Assembly (NCBI RefSeq): GCF_019578655.1
Contig: NC_063256.1
Span: forward strand, 4,836,001 to 4,900,000
Reading direction: 5' to 3'
Length of the DNA stretch: 64,000 nucleotides
Source of the DNA: Ricinus communis
Lineage: Eukaryota > Streptophyta > Magnoliopsida > Malpighiales > Euphorbiaceae
Positions 10,500-22,214 of the stretch are shown piece by piece (position 1 is the stretch's first letter; every line of letters starts with the position of its first letter). A model generated the notes under the pieces. It was not told the origin of the DNA. It worked only from the letters and a program-made list of their open reading frames with translations, and did not search any database. Made by a program: the position numbers and the translations under genes.

Positions 10500-13400
10500 T
10501 CATCTCATATTGCAGCACTGGGGATTTCCCTGGCGTAATTTGTCCCAAAGGCATATCATCTGCCTTGGAGATTGGTAATGAGCAGTGTAATAATCTTCAA
10601 CACATCCATACTGGCAAAACTTCAAACTATGCACATACTCCACAGGTTTTGAACTGTTGAACTTTTCCACCCACATTCCCATGCTCACATCTTCCATCTT
10701 AAACAACTGCACCAAGTAGACATAGATTCAGGTTAGTCCTATGACCAATGAAAAACTACATAGAAGTGCACATGGAGGTGAGAGAGAGATGGTAAATCAT
10801 CAGAACATACTCTCAATTTATGACTTTGAAACTCGGTTACAACAAATCTTGCAATGTCAGAGGATACAATATAACCGGGACCATTTGCATAGGGTGGGTA
10901 TTCTTCTTCCGGCCATTCCTGAATTATCAACCTCAAAACAAAATCAGCAATGATGATGTATAATGTATCATAATGCCACTAAACTAAGAGAAAAGCATCT
11001 ACACAAGAGAAATACATAGCCAAAAAATTACCAACACTTGTAGATCATTTGCATCTAAACACATTATCATATCAATTAGCCTTAAAGATTAATGCAACTT
11101 TATCACAAAGCAGATAAGATAAGTAACCGCACACTACACTCGGATGAATGGAAAGAGAAGGAAGAGAGAAAAGAAAAGAGCAGGTAAAGATTACCGAAGA
11201 AAGGGCTTACATTGTCTTCTACAAGCAGATAATGTTATATTTAGAAAAGAGAGGGCGTTATAAATGTCAATATAATTGACTAATTGTTGAAATCTCAAAG
11301 AATTGGCAGAGAAATTACCTCAAACGTCACAGCCCATTTACCAGTACGCAAAGGCTTGTGGTAGTAGTTAATGTTTCCAATGTACAAGCTTCTATTACTT
11401 GGCACCTTCTTTGCTTCATTGATCATGGTATCCACCCTAACAAAAGTGTCATCATCACACTTCATAATATATTTTGCAGCCACAATGCGAACCTAGTAGA
11501 AGGGTAAAGAAGAAGAAGAAGAGAAACAAAAAGGAAGATATAAACAATTGTATTTACCAAGTGATATGATAGTGTAATAAAAGAATGATTACAATGAACA
11601 GAACATATAAGAATGTAGCCAACAAGAATATGGTTCCCTATCACTCACCCCATATTCACAGATTGCAACAGTCTTCAATACAACAAGGTCATAGTTATCC
11701 ATGTATGGAACCATAATAATATCACCAAAATAATCTGCTTCTTTCTTTAGCTCCACATTTATTTCCTTTCTCCCATTCTGTTGAAAAAATATATACATAT
11801 TACAGGAACTATTAGCATTTTTAGCTTAAAGCATTGCAAAGAGGTTAACCTAAATACATCTTCCTTTCCACCCTTACCAGTGCTACAAAAAATCGAGCCA
11901 CCACTTTTAAAGATCTTATCAACTTGTGCTGCATCCATGTTTTCCTTACAGCCATTCGCTCAGCAAAATGGTTGCCAGCAGAAAGAATGCCAATGAAGAG
12001 CTCCACTTGCTCCTCAGTAATAGGTGGTGCTTGCCACTTTGTGAGCATCTCAAGATGTTTTTGTGGTGCAAAGCTTGGATGTGAGGAAGGCAACGAAGCA
12101 GCAAAAACAGAATGTACATGAATATCTCCATTCAAATACAATCCAGTGGCATCCTCGAGAACAAATCCCTACAAATATTACAAACAAATGTAAGATGCTA
12201 TGCAATTCTATCTATGAATTTTTATTTCATAAAGTTACTCACAGTACGATAAGGGAAAGAAGTGATATGTCTTCCATCAACGGTAATATGGTAACCTTCC
12301 AGGCCAGCACTAAGGGTAAGAACAAATAACTTCCCCTCTGCAAAAGGGAATGGCCAGTTGTATGAAATCGTCTTCTTTCGCCCTATCAGTCTGTTCAACC
12401 ACCATGTGGCTTTTGAATCTTCTGAATTACCATCATCATCACGGAGCCATTTCTCGCACTTCACCTGTCCATCAACTTCACCAAACCCAAAAACAATCAC
12501 CAATATAGTCAAGTGCCATCAATATCATAGCATAAAAGAATTGAAGGCCTAATAAAATAAAACTAAAGGATGAAGTTAGAAAACTCCATAAAAACATGTC
12601 ACTATCAAGGACACTGCAGTTAACTACAAAAACTCGACACAGACGACAAAAGTTACAACTTAGTACTTACGGCACTGGGAACATCAATTTTAAGACAATG
12701 AAACTCAATACCCTGTAACTATATTATCAACATACCAATATTATTAATTCAACTGCAAGCTATTGACCACAATAACATATAAAATTTCACTAACCAGTTT
12801 CCTCATCAGCCCTAGAACTCCAGCCTTCGCACCTCAAAGCATTACCCCACTGCATTCTATAGCAAGTATTCTGTTCAATGACAGGTTTGCCACTCCAATC
12901 ACCCTTTAATCTGGGATTAAAATGAAGAATCCTAGGTGGGTCCTCTCCATCAACGGTCTTTAACCCCTGTAACTCCATCATAAACTGTGATACCATCAAC
13001 TCCTCCTCCCCTTCCCTCAACAACGCTATTTTCGGGTCCTTCTCAGGGTGAGCCCACTTAGGATTAGCCACCACCGTTATGTGGGATCCTAAAGTCATTC
13101 CACAAGGAATCTCCATGATCCGATTCCTGGCGTAAAACTCCGACCCGGATAAAGCTATAGAAGCCGGGCACTTCTCGGTCCGGTTATTGTCGGTGGAGTT
13201 GAGTTGGTTAATTTTACCGGACTCTAAATCATCCCATAGCTTTTTACCGGCTAGCCACGCGTCTTTAGCAGCTTTGTGTAGAATAGAGAACTCATCCGCA
13301 GAATCATTACCTTCAAAAATTGTTTCATTGAAAAACAAACCGGACAGTGTTTTTTTTTCTCGCATTCGCCTTGCAGGCGACCGCTTCATAACCCGAGAAG

Positions 13401-13635
13401 GAGGTTCCGGGTTTGCTAAGGGAAGACCATCGTCGTTGCTTCCAGATGATAACAAAGGTCGGGGCAGAACGTCGTCGGCGTCGTTGGGGACCGAGCCATA
13501 GTACCCATTTCTAAAAACAAGAGGAACTTGAAGGGTGATGAAGAGTAAGTAGAAAAGAAGAACACCCATTAACGTTTGGATTAATGTGAGTCTACTTACA
13601 GATAGTAAAGACTCTAACTTTACCACTCTTTTCAT
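10500..13635 (-). CDS. Galectin-domain beta-1,3-galactosyltransferase (GT31; GALT2-6 type hydroxyproline O-galactosyltransferase)
   Basis: Seven exons: 13635-12795, 12475-12243, 12168-11878, 11777-11649, 11492-11319, 10918-10811 and 10706-10500, all GT-AG and in frame, giving 660 residues. Residues 1-16 are basic and cytosolic. About 17-40 form a type II Golgi membrane anchor. Residues about 174-370 form a galectin-like domain, with [16 protein letters not shown] and [20 protein letters not shown]. The GT31 catalytic domain follows from about 415. It has [21 protein letters not shown], the metal/UDP-binding DDD at 511-513 within KCDDDTFVR, and [10 protein letters not shown]. The end is CCNMR. 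In Arabidopsis the GALT2-6 group adds the first galactose to hydroxyproline of arabinogalactan proteins in the ER/Golgi. The length and the joined lectin domain fit that group; I cannot decide which paralogue it is. Confidence 0.93.
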
Positions 13636-16600
13636 TGTTTTCCCGTTTTGTCGGTGCCAAAACAGAAAAGAAACTGAAATGGGTAGGTGATTTTTGCTTT
13701 GTTTTAAACTTAAATAACCCTAAAATTAAAATTTGGGTTTGGTTTGTGGAAGCAAGCAAGCACGTAGTACAAATTCAGTAGTATTTATACAAGACAACAG
13801 AGAAGAAACGCACACGCTCTTTCAGCAGGAAGAAACTGCCATTAAAAAAAAAGAAAAGAAAAGGAAATATAGAAAAGGAAACTGAAATATTGCATTTTTG
13901 TATTTCTTTCTCTTACCTTCTTCAATATTTACCCTCATTTAATATTTAATCCCTGGCTGTCCCTGCAGCCAGTTGACCAACATTTATACTGTGCTGTGCT
14001 TGGCTTTAAATTCATTAGTAAATTCAAAACCCTCAGGCAATAGGATTACTGGATCATTACGGTCACTTGCTAACCCAATTAGCAGAGTAACATTCTCATA
14101 GGTAAGTTAATTTATTGCCTTGTATGTTTTTGTTCATAAGTGTGAGAAGGAAAATCATAACTCATTAAGAGATTAGATTCTTAACTTCTTCCATAATTGC
14201 ATAAATTAATATGAAAATATTTTTAACGAAAAAAAAAAAACTAAAACGGTATGTTATTAATTTATTAATTAAAGTGATGTGGACATGGTCAAGGGATGCA
14301 CGCCACATTCTATTGGCATTTTTCATGGCAGTGGTGGTAGTGGAGGAGGAGGATTACTTGTCATTCCATTTCAGAAATCACAAGCGGAATTTGGTGTTTG
14401 TTTATTATAATTTTAAGATTATTTATAAGAATTTATGTTAATAATAAAAAAAACAAATGAAATGGGTTACTGTTAGGGCTGGATTTTTGAAATGGTAATA
14501 AATTATAGACCGTTAGGAAGAACATTTGAAGATGGGTGGGGACTTGAGGTTGGTGGGTTTTTTAATCGTTGAAATTGTCTCTTTTGTTCTAATCGTTTTT
14601 TGAGTTTTCAATTATTGGACTTGACAATTAAAAAAGAAAAAAAAGGTCTAACTTAGTTGTGTGGCACCTGTCAATGTCACTCTTAACAAAAACCAAATTA
14701 TAAGCGCTAGGTTTATTCTTTATTTTAATTTTTAATTATTGTTTTTTATTAAGTTATGTTTACTGGTGTTATTTTTATTTATAATTAAATTTAATAGCTA
14801 AAAATATTGAATCTAATATCATATTACATCGAATTAATTATTTATATTATATTAGTTCATTATATATGTATATAAATTATAATATTTATTCTAAGTAAAT
14901 AAATTTTCTTTCATTATTTTATTTATTAAAATAAAATATGAACTTTATTTTGCGAATGTTGATTACTAGTAGGTCTAAATTATATATAGATATTTAGGGT
15001 ATCTTAAAGTTTTAATAATATAATTTTTATATATAATATGGTGAAGATATATATTTTTACCTCATTTAAGTTTAATTGTCTATTTTCAGATAATATTAGC
15101 AAAGAGAGAAAAATCTGGAGCTAAATACTATTTAAAGAAAAAAAAAACTTAATTTGATATATTCGTATCAAGGCTTAAGATTAAAACTCATAGGCTGCTA
15201 TTTGCAAGGCCTGACAAAAAATTATAAGAGCCAATGGATATTTTAATCATTTTGTATAATTACGATTTTTATTAAGAGTTATTAGTACTTTGTGAGATAA
15301 TGATATCTAATTCTTACCTATCAGATAGATTTATATTAATATATTTATCTTTAGGGATACTTACTTAGAGGAGGATTCTTCTCTATATATATCTCTACAA
15401 ATTATCTTCTAAGGAAAGCTCTCTTATATCGACTCTCTACATCTGTCCATCATTATTTTATCTATAGTTCTTCCATAAACACTTTAATTTAGTTTTCATT
15501 ACTCTTTTTAAAATTTAAAGAGCTTTTCAAAAAGTAAAGAATGAGGACCAACCATCTTTCTATTTGAAGAAATTCTAGATCTAGAGGAAGCTTTTACTTT
15601 ATTATTTTATGTCTTTCTATTTAATACTATAATCATTAGATTTAATATATTAGGCTGATTTTTATTAGTGTGAGTTTAGTTTTTTTATTTATGTATGAAT
15701 CTTGTTATTTATTTATTTAATAAGCGATTTCTTTACTTTTATATCTTTATTAGTTTCGAATATTATTTTTAGTTAACCATCATATTAATTTAATGATACA
15801 GCTGTTATGAAAATATTTAGGTTGAATGTATTAGAGACGACATATTTGCTTCAATCTATGTTGGTAAAAGAAACTTTAGTTGCATTATCAGCTTGAGTAA
15901 TTAAAGAAAAAAGTATATCATCATCTCATTCATTAAATCTAAGTTTAAAATAAAACTAGAAAATTACTAACTAAATGGCTAGGCTAAATACTGCATTTAG
16001 CATATAATTTCATACATCATATCATTATATATTTACTTTATAATTTATTTAATTTACTTTATAAATATTATTCTTTTAAAAATACTGGTTTAAAGTATTT
16101 AAATTTATTTTTATTGTTTTATATTAATAATTAGTTTTTATAATAAATTGCATCATAACTTTTTAAGAGATTGACTTCGTTGTAAACTTACATATACTAT
16201 AGAAACGATTTGTACATTTACGAGTATTAACTTATATATATCAATTACACGTCCATACCAGTCAAAGGAGCATGCATAAATTTGTGAAAAGGATTCTGCA
16301 ATTTTAAGTAGAAAATTCTTATGGCTAAAACCAATTCCTATGGGTCAATGCTCTTTAAGCATCTTTCATTAAAAGTCTTTTATCAATTCTTGAGTAGCAT
16401 TATTTAATTTATTTTATTATGCTTCATTTCATTCTTGTTCTCGAGTCTCAATCACCTACTGTCTCATTGAGATTCACATCCAAATTCTGTTTCTCAATCT
16501 TAAACAATACTATTAAAAAGAAACTTCTAAAAAGTTTACAGCTAATAACCAATAACTTAATTGAATGATAAAATAAAACCATTGTTTTAGAAATATGTAT

Positions 16601-18700
16601 TCAGAGTTTGAATTATATTGACGTTAAAAAAGAAGAAAAGAAAACAATTTATAACCTTATTAAATGTTCCACCTATTCTCTTTCATAATAATGCCAATAG
16701 CAGAAAATCAATTTATGATGATTTGATGTGTAGTTTCCCATTTTAACCATAAAGTTCCTTTTTTTTTTTTTTTGACCTTTTCCGGTTTCCTTCCATATTT
16801 GTTAGTATGGTTTGCTAATATATATTCTGAAATTTCGGTTTTATTGGGTGTTAAGAGTATATCCTCTAGTTGGATAGCAATTTAATATTTTTAATTTAGT
16901 AACTGGTAATTATAACTTATATATTTATTTCAATTTATTATTGTTCTGCTGTAATTACTTTAATCTTCATAATTTGATCCTATTTTGTCAATAACAGATT
17001 GCAGGGAAAGGACAAGAGTATAAATTATAAATACAGGTTTTAAAACACAGTTTATTTTTGTTGTTATTATACAGGATTTATCACTGCTTTATCATTAATT
17101 TAGTTTATTCTCAAAAAGAAAAAGATAATTATGATTTCACCGATTGAGAAATCATAGTATAATTTTATTTTATTTTATGATATGTTAAACACTAACCATT
17201 ATTCTGATTCTTAATTTTTATATGATTTTTCACAAATTAAATTACCCTTAAATATATAAATTTAACTTAACTAGTCGCTTATATTAATTTTATTTTAGAT
17301 AAAGTTAGTTATATGCTAAATCACTTAATAAATAATTTTGTTATTAAAAATAAGAATTATACTAGTATTAAATTATATAAATCTAAAGATATTATAATTT
17401 ATAAAGTAGTAAAAATATAAATAAAAAATCCTAAATCACAAAAAAAAAAAAAAAAAAAAAACATAATTTCTCAAATACAAAAATGTGAAACCACATTGCA
17501 CATTTCTTTTTTGTACTTTTTCGTATTTGTTTTCCTTTATGCTTCACTTAAGACAAATACCAAGTTTAGTACATATGATTATAGGTTGCCTTGCCAAAAT
17601 TAAATATTGAGCTTCATAACTGGCTTGAGCATCTTCTTGTCCATTTTTTTCATAAAATAGTAACAGTTATTTTCTGATGGATTAAACATGAGTTAAATGG
17701 TATCCGATGGCTTGAGCATCTCTCGACCATTTTTCTCATGAAAATATAACAGCTATTTTCTAATAAATTAAACATAAGTTTATAATTGCTATCCGATGTA
17801 GTTGTATTTATTTCTTTTTCTGTCTGAATTAAATTAATTCATAATATCATTTCTATTTGAAAAAAAAAAAAAAGAAAACTGCTTGTTTCTATATAAAGAT
17901 ATGCATTAAATTTAAATGATCGAAATATTAATTGTGAGAATTTTTTATATTAATATTATCGCAATATGATTTATATAAAAATTAAAGTGTGATTTTATCT
18001 ACTTGTAAATTAAAATAACTATTTCAACATAATTAAAAAAAAAAAAAAGGAACATAAATTTTGACTATCTGAATGCGATTTGTTCTTTATACTTTCTGAT
18101 TATATTTATTTTTATTTTTAGTATGTATCAATTTGTACTCTTCTTTTTCAATTAATGAAAAAAGAAAAAGAAAGGTTAACTTAATTTGGGTGTTATTATG
18201 TTATACTTAATTTGATTGCACTGTTGTCCTTGATTTATTTATTTTAAAAAGAATTTCAATTAGATAAAAGAAAAACTCACATTTATCTGAAAGTTAGTGT
18301 CCAAACTCACCACTCTTAGGACCATATCCCACCTTCTTCTTCGTCTTTCTTATTATTACTATTACTATTCTTATTAGAAATAGTTAAAAAAGTCCATAGT
18401 CTACCTAATACGTAATGTTTCCTTCTTGGGAAATTTTCCTTCCTTTCCGCTTCAAGTGCATGGCAATGGACCTGATGGCGTATTCCTTCCTTCTTTCTCT
18501 CATCAGGCATTCTCTTTTTCATGCATCCACAAATAAGATGACTAGCAAAGTATTCTTCCATCTCCTTGTTTCACTGATTTTCACATAAGAAATTTTGGGT
18601 TTCTTTTCTGGATCCGTTTTTGTTTTTTTCCCTCTCCATTTCTCGGCCAGAAACCCGCTAAAGATAAATGATTCACGCTGATATTTAGATATTCACAAAA
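13636..18700. other. AT-rich gene desert
   Basis: About 5 kb without a supportable gene. The first 200 bp is the galactosyltransferase leader and promoter. The rest is AT-rich, with homopolymer runs such as 22 A at 17440-17461 and shorter A/T runs near 14230, 16760, 17860 and 18034. The open frames at 14211-14441 (+) and 18316-18561 (-) are low-complexity and not credible. I could not find transposon ends by eye. Confidence 0.55.
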
Positions 18701-18729
18701 AAAAAAAAAAAGATCGTTGCTTTCACGCC

Positions 18730-18856
18730 CGAGAAATTGATGCTAGGAAGATTCGAACATGCGTCTAATGAAACCGAAACTTGGATATCCACGGAAAGAT
18801 TATTACTTTTAACTCTCGAGGAATCGATGCTGGGACGATTCGGACCTGCGCCTAAT
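18730..18856. repeat. Diverged direct repeat pair, 40 bp, 87 bp apart
   Basis: 18730-18769 and 18817-18856 align without gaps at 33 of 40 positions; five of the seven differences are transitions. The shared core reads GATGCT-GGA-GATTCG. A short inverted repeat, ATGCCT with AGGCAT, lies just downstream at about 18902-18921. The stretch is richer in G and C than the desert to its left and sits in the RAM2 upstream region. It could be a remnant of a dispersed element; I do not recognise which. Confidence 0.6.
18783..18790. promoter_or_regulatory. P1BS-like site (GNATATNC) upstream of RAM2
   Basis: GGATATCC is a palindromic match to P1BS, the site bound by PHR-type phosphate-starvation MYB factors. 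It lies about 800 bp upstream of the RAM2 start codon, between the two repeat copies. The motif has six fixed bases, so one match by chance is quite possible. Confidence 0.35.
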
Positions 18857-18987
18857 CACACATCACATGCTCCTGGAAAATATTTGGACCGGACAGTGGC
18901 AATGCCTGTGGCCGAAAGGCATCTCTTGAAAATGCGTATTCTAAGCTAGACTATAATATGGCACTAGAGTAGAGAGTTGGTGCCAAA

Positions 18988-19001
18988 CCTAGGGGAACTC
19001 G
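18988..19001 (+). promoter_or_regulatory. AW-box-like site upstream of RAM2
   Basis: CCTAGGGGAACTCG matches the AW-box pattern CNTNG(N)7CG. WRI-type AP2 factors use this site, including the WRI5/CBX1 group that drives lipid genes in arbuscule-containing cells. It is about 580 bp upstream of the RAM2 start. The motif has only five fixed bases, so a chance match is expected about once per kilobase per strand. Confidence 0.3.
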
Positions 19002-19483
19002 ATCGAGTCCCGTTCTGCCAAGTGGCAAAGTGTAGTCCAGTTAGTTGGAGCAGCAACAGGTACAAGTATTGGTTGGAGACTAGGTTTCACTAATTATGGA
19101 TGGCAAACATGATATCCCTCTCCTGGTCACAGCTTACTGGGTTATAAAATCAGTTAGCAGCCAAGCCAAAAGAGAAACAATTAAGCAAATGAGGGAAACT
19201 ATTTCTTCTAGGACCTCAATCACATCTTACTCGAGAGCGACATGTATTGCAAAGCTAAATGACACATAAACGACAACGGTGCCGCTGATTTTTACAATGC
19301 CATTTCCAATAATATAACCATTCACAATGTTTATTTATTCTCCAAAGAAACTGCCCAACCTCGATTGTACCACTTGTTCACATGTTCAGAACCAACTTCT
19401 TTTGGAAATCCCGGCGCCACTCAACGTCAAATTCTCATGGTTTTTATCATATAACATCCTCATTCCTGTCGTTTTCTCCTCTT

Positions 19484-19489
19484 ATATAT
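19484..19489 (+). promoter_or_regulatory. Probable TATA box of RAM2
   Basis: TATATA sits in CTTATATATGGG, 94 bp upstream of the ATG at 19583. It is the best-placed TATA element before the gene. Confidence 0.5.
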
Positions 19490-19582
19490 GGGCAACATCT
19501 TTAGTGAAGATTGCTCATTCAGGAAAATTTAAATAGCTAGCCACTGTAATTATTTCTTTAATATACAACTAAAGATTTAACC

Positions 19583-21287
19583 ATGGTTATGGTGGACAGC
19601 TTCCCAGAAGTTAGCAAATGTGCGTCCAAAGGCCGAGAAAAGCACACGGTGGTCGCTGATATGGATGGCACCCTGTTTATTGGTCGTAGCTCCTTCCCTT
19701 ATTTCGCTCTAATTGCCTTCGAGGCTGGTGGGATTTTTAGGCTTCTTTTCTTGCTCTTGGCATCACCACTTGCGGCACTTCTTTATTACTTTGTTTCAGA
19801 GTCTGCTGGTATTCAAGTTCTTACCTTTGCATCCTTTGCTGGTATGAAAGTATCGGATATTGAATCTGTAGCACGCGCAGTGCTGCCAAAGTTCTACTCC
19901 AGCGATCTCCATCCTGAGTCATGGCGTGTGTTCTCTTCTTGTGGGAAACGCTGCGTTCTTACAGCGAACCCAAGAATTATGGTGGAAGCATTTCTGAAGG
20001 ATTTCTTGGGAGCTGATTTAGTTTTTGGTACCGAAATATCAACTTATAAAGGTAGAGCTACAGGTTTTGTTCGTACCCCTGGTGTACTTGTAGGCAAGAA
20101 CAAGGCAAATGCTCTTAAAAAGGCTTTTGGAGACGCAAGGCCAGAAGTTGGGCTTGGAGATAGGCGCACTGATGCTCCCTTTATGGCTTTGTGCAAGGTT
20201 AGCTTAATGTCCTTCCATTTTGTGTAATATTCATTGGTCCTGACGACCACTCTAGAAACAATTGATCATTTCAAGTATATACAAATTGAGTCAAATTCCA
20301 ATAATAATTCTAATCGGATATCAACCAATTTTAACAACGTGTACAGCTTGTTGGACTAAATATACTGATAATCATGAGATGATACAGGAGGGATACCTGG
20401 TGCCACCCAAGCCGGAAGTCAGGGCAGTAACAGGTGACAAGCTCCCAAAACCCATCGTCTTCCATGATGGCAGGCTAGTCCAGAAACCAACACCATTAAT
20501 GGCACTTCTCATCATTCTCTGGATACCAATAGGCTTCATTCTAGCTTGCTTGAGAATTGCAGCAGGATCACTCCTGCCTATGCCAATGGTCTACTATGCC
20601 TTCTTAGCACTCGGTGTCCGTGTCACAGTAAAAGGCAACCCACCTCCTCCAGCCAAGAAATCAACTGGTCAATCAGGTGTCCTCTTTGTTTGCTCCCACA
20701 GAACTCTCCTTGACCCCATATTCCTCTCCACTGCCCTTGGCCGCCCTATTGCCGCAGTCACATACTCAGTATCTCGCCTCTCGGAAATTATATCACCCAT
20801 CAAAACAGTTAGGCTCAGCCGCGATAGAGCAACAGATGCAGCAATGATCAAGAAGTTGTTAGTAGAAGGTGACTTGGCGATATGTCCTGAAGGGACCACT
20901 TGCAGGGAACCCTTTCTTTTAAGGTTTTCAGCTTTGTTCGCAGAATTAACCGATCAAATTGTGCCGGTAGCTATGGTGAACAGAATGAGCATGTTCCATG
21001 GAACTACCGCTAGAGGGTGGAAAGGGATGGATCCATTTTACTTCTTCATGAACCCTAGTCCAGCTTATGAAGTAACTTTCTTGAGTAAGTTGCCCCAAGA
21101 ATTAACGTGCAGTTCAGGCAAGTCTAGCCACGAAGTGGCTAATTACATACAAAGGGTGATTGCTGCTACTCTTTCCTATGAATGCACTGGATTTACTAGA
21201 AAAGATAAGTACAGAGCACTTGCTGGCAACGATGGCAGTGTTGTTGAGAAACCTAAGCTCGAAGCCAACAAAGTAATGGGTTGCTAA
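19583..21287 (+). CDS. RAM2: sn-2 glycerol-3-phosphate acyltransferase, RAM2 type
   Basis: Two exons, 19583-20197 and 20388-21287, give 504 residues; intron 20198-20387 is GT-AG and phase 0. Exon 1 encodes a HAD-phosphatase-like domain with DMDGT (D26, D28) and GDRRTD (D193, D197), the residues that GPAT4/6/8 keep when they release 2-monoacylglycerol. Exon 2 has membrane segments near 236-265, then acyltransferase blocks HRTLLD (309-314) and PEGTTCREP (372-380). The start ([21 protein letters not shown]) and the end (KVMGC) are those I know from Medicago RAM2 rather than Arabidopsis GPATs. RAM2 acts in the ER of arbuscule-containing root cells, making 2-monoacylglycerols that feed the mycorrhizal fungus and act in cutin-like signals. 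The orthology call rests on remembered similarity; the enzyme class is certain. Confidence 0.9.
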
Positions 21288-22214
21288 TTTACTTGATGCA
21301 AAGTTTGAGTTTTGAACTCCGTATTTCAACTTGTAAGCACCTGGTGTAATCATTTTAGAATCCGAATTTGGAGAAGTGATCAATTCTTCTTCTAAACTTC
21401 AGAATTACAGTGATTCAAGTTTTGGAAATAAAGAACAAGAATAGTGTTTATTAGAAGTACATATTTATCGGAAGTACAAGATAACTATATATTATGGTTC
21501 TGATTAATGTGATGCAATACCTAGTGGAGAAATGATAAATAATGGTGGGTTTAAATTCTTCTGGATGCAAATGGGTGCAACAGGCAGCAAGCGCCAAAAT
21601 CATTTTCAAGCATAAGAGAAGATTCATTGTCTAGAAGATAATAATATGAACCTGCGGTAGCATCGTTGTGCATAAAAATGGGAATGCTTCATCCTTTACT
21701 GCATGACGGGAGAATTTTATTATCATTACTTTTTTTAATTCTTTTATTTAATAATGATTTAACTCACATATAAAATTAAACTTAAGAGAAAAATAGCATG
21801 AAACGCAATCCAATCCACAGCATAAACTACAATAAATCCGGAATAGCTAAAAAGAAATATAAAAAAAAAAGGAATATCTAAGCTTCTCTCTTCTCCCCAT
21901 AATGAAAAAATAAAATAGCCCATCGGTGAATAAAAGAATTATCCTGATGGTAAATAAGACCCTTTACAAAACCAAAACCAAAACCCATGCTAGAATTGAA
22001 AGCTCACGAGCATAATATAATAAATCAAGAAACGAACAGAGCGGGTGATACGTGGTCACGAAAAAACCTGCACTCCTATTCCCTTGCTGTCACCACACAC
22101 AATCCATACGTAAAAGTTTCTTGAATTTTTCTGCATTTAACGTTTCACAATTCCTAATCAAAATCGAAATCTGTTCATTTCTGGTAGAAGAAATTCGCAA
22201 GCGGAAGAAGAAAA
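21288..22214. other. Spacer between RAM2 and EXO84A
   Basis: A 0.93-kb gap between two genes on the same strand. It should hold the RAM2 3' UTR and the whole EXO84A promoter and leader. No other gene is seen. Confidence 0.6.

Noticed and set aside
13187..13501. 104-residue plus-strand frame
   Set aside because: Antisense shadow of galactosyltransferase exon 1.
17440..17461. A22 run considered as the tail of a retroposed element
   Set aside because: No target-site duplication or coding remnant could be seen to its left; it is probably a simple homopolymer.
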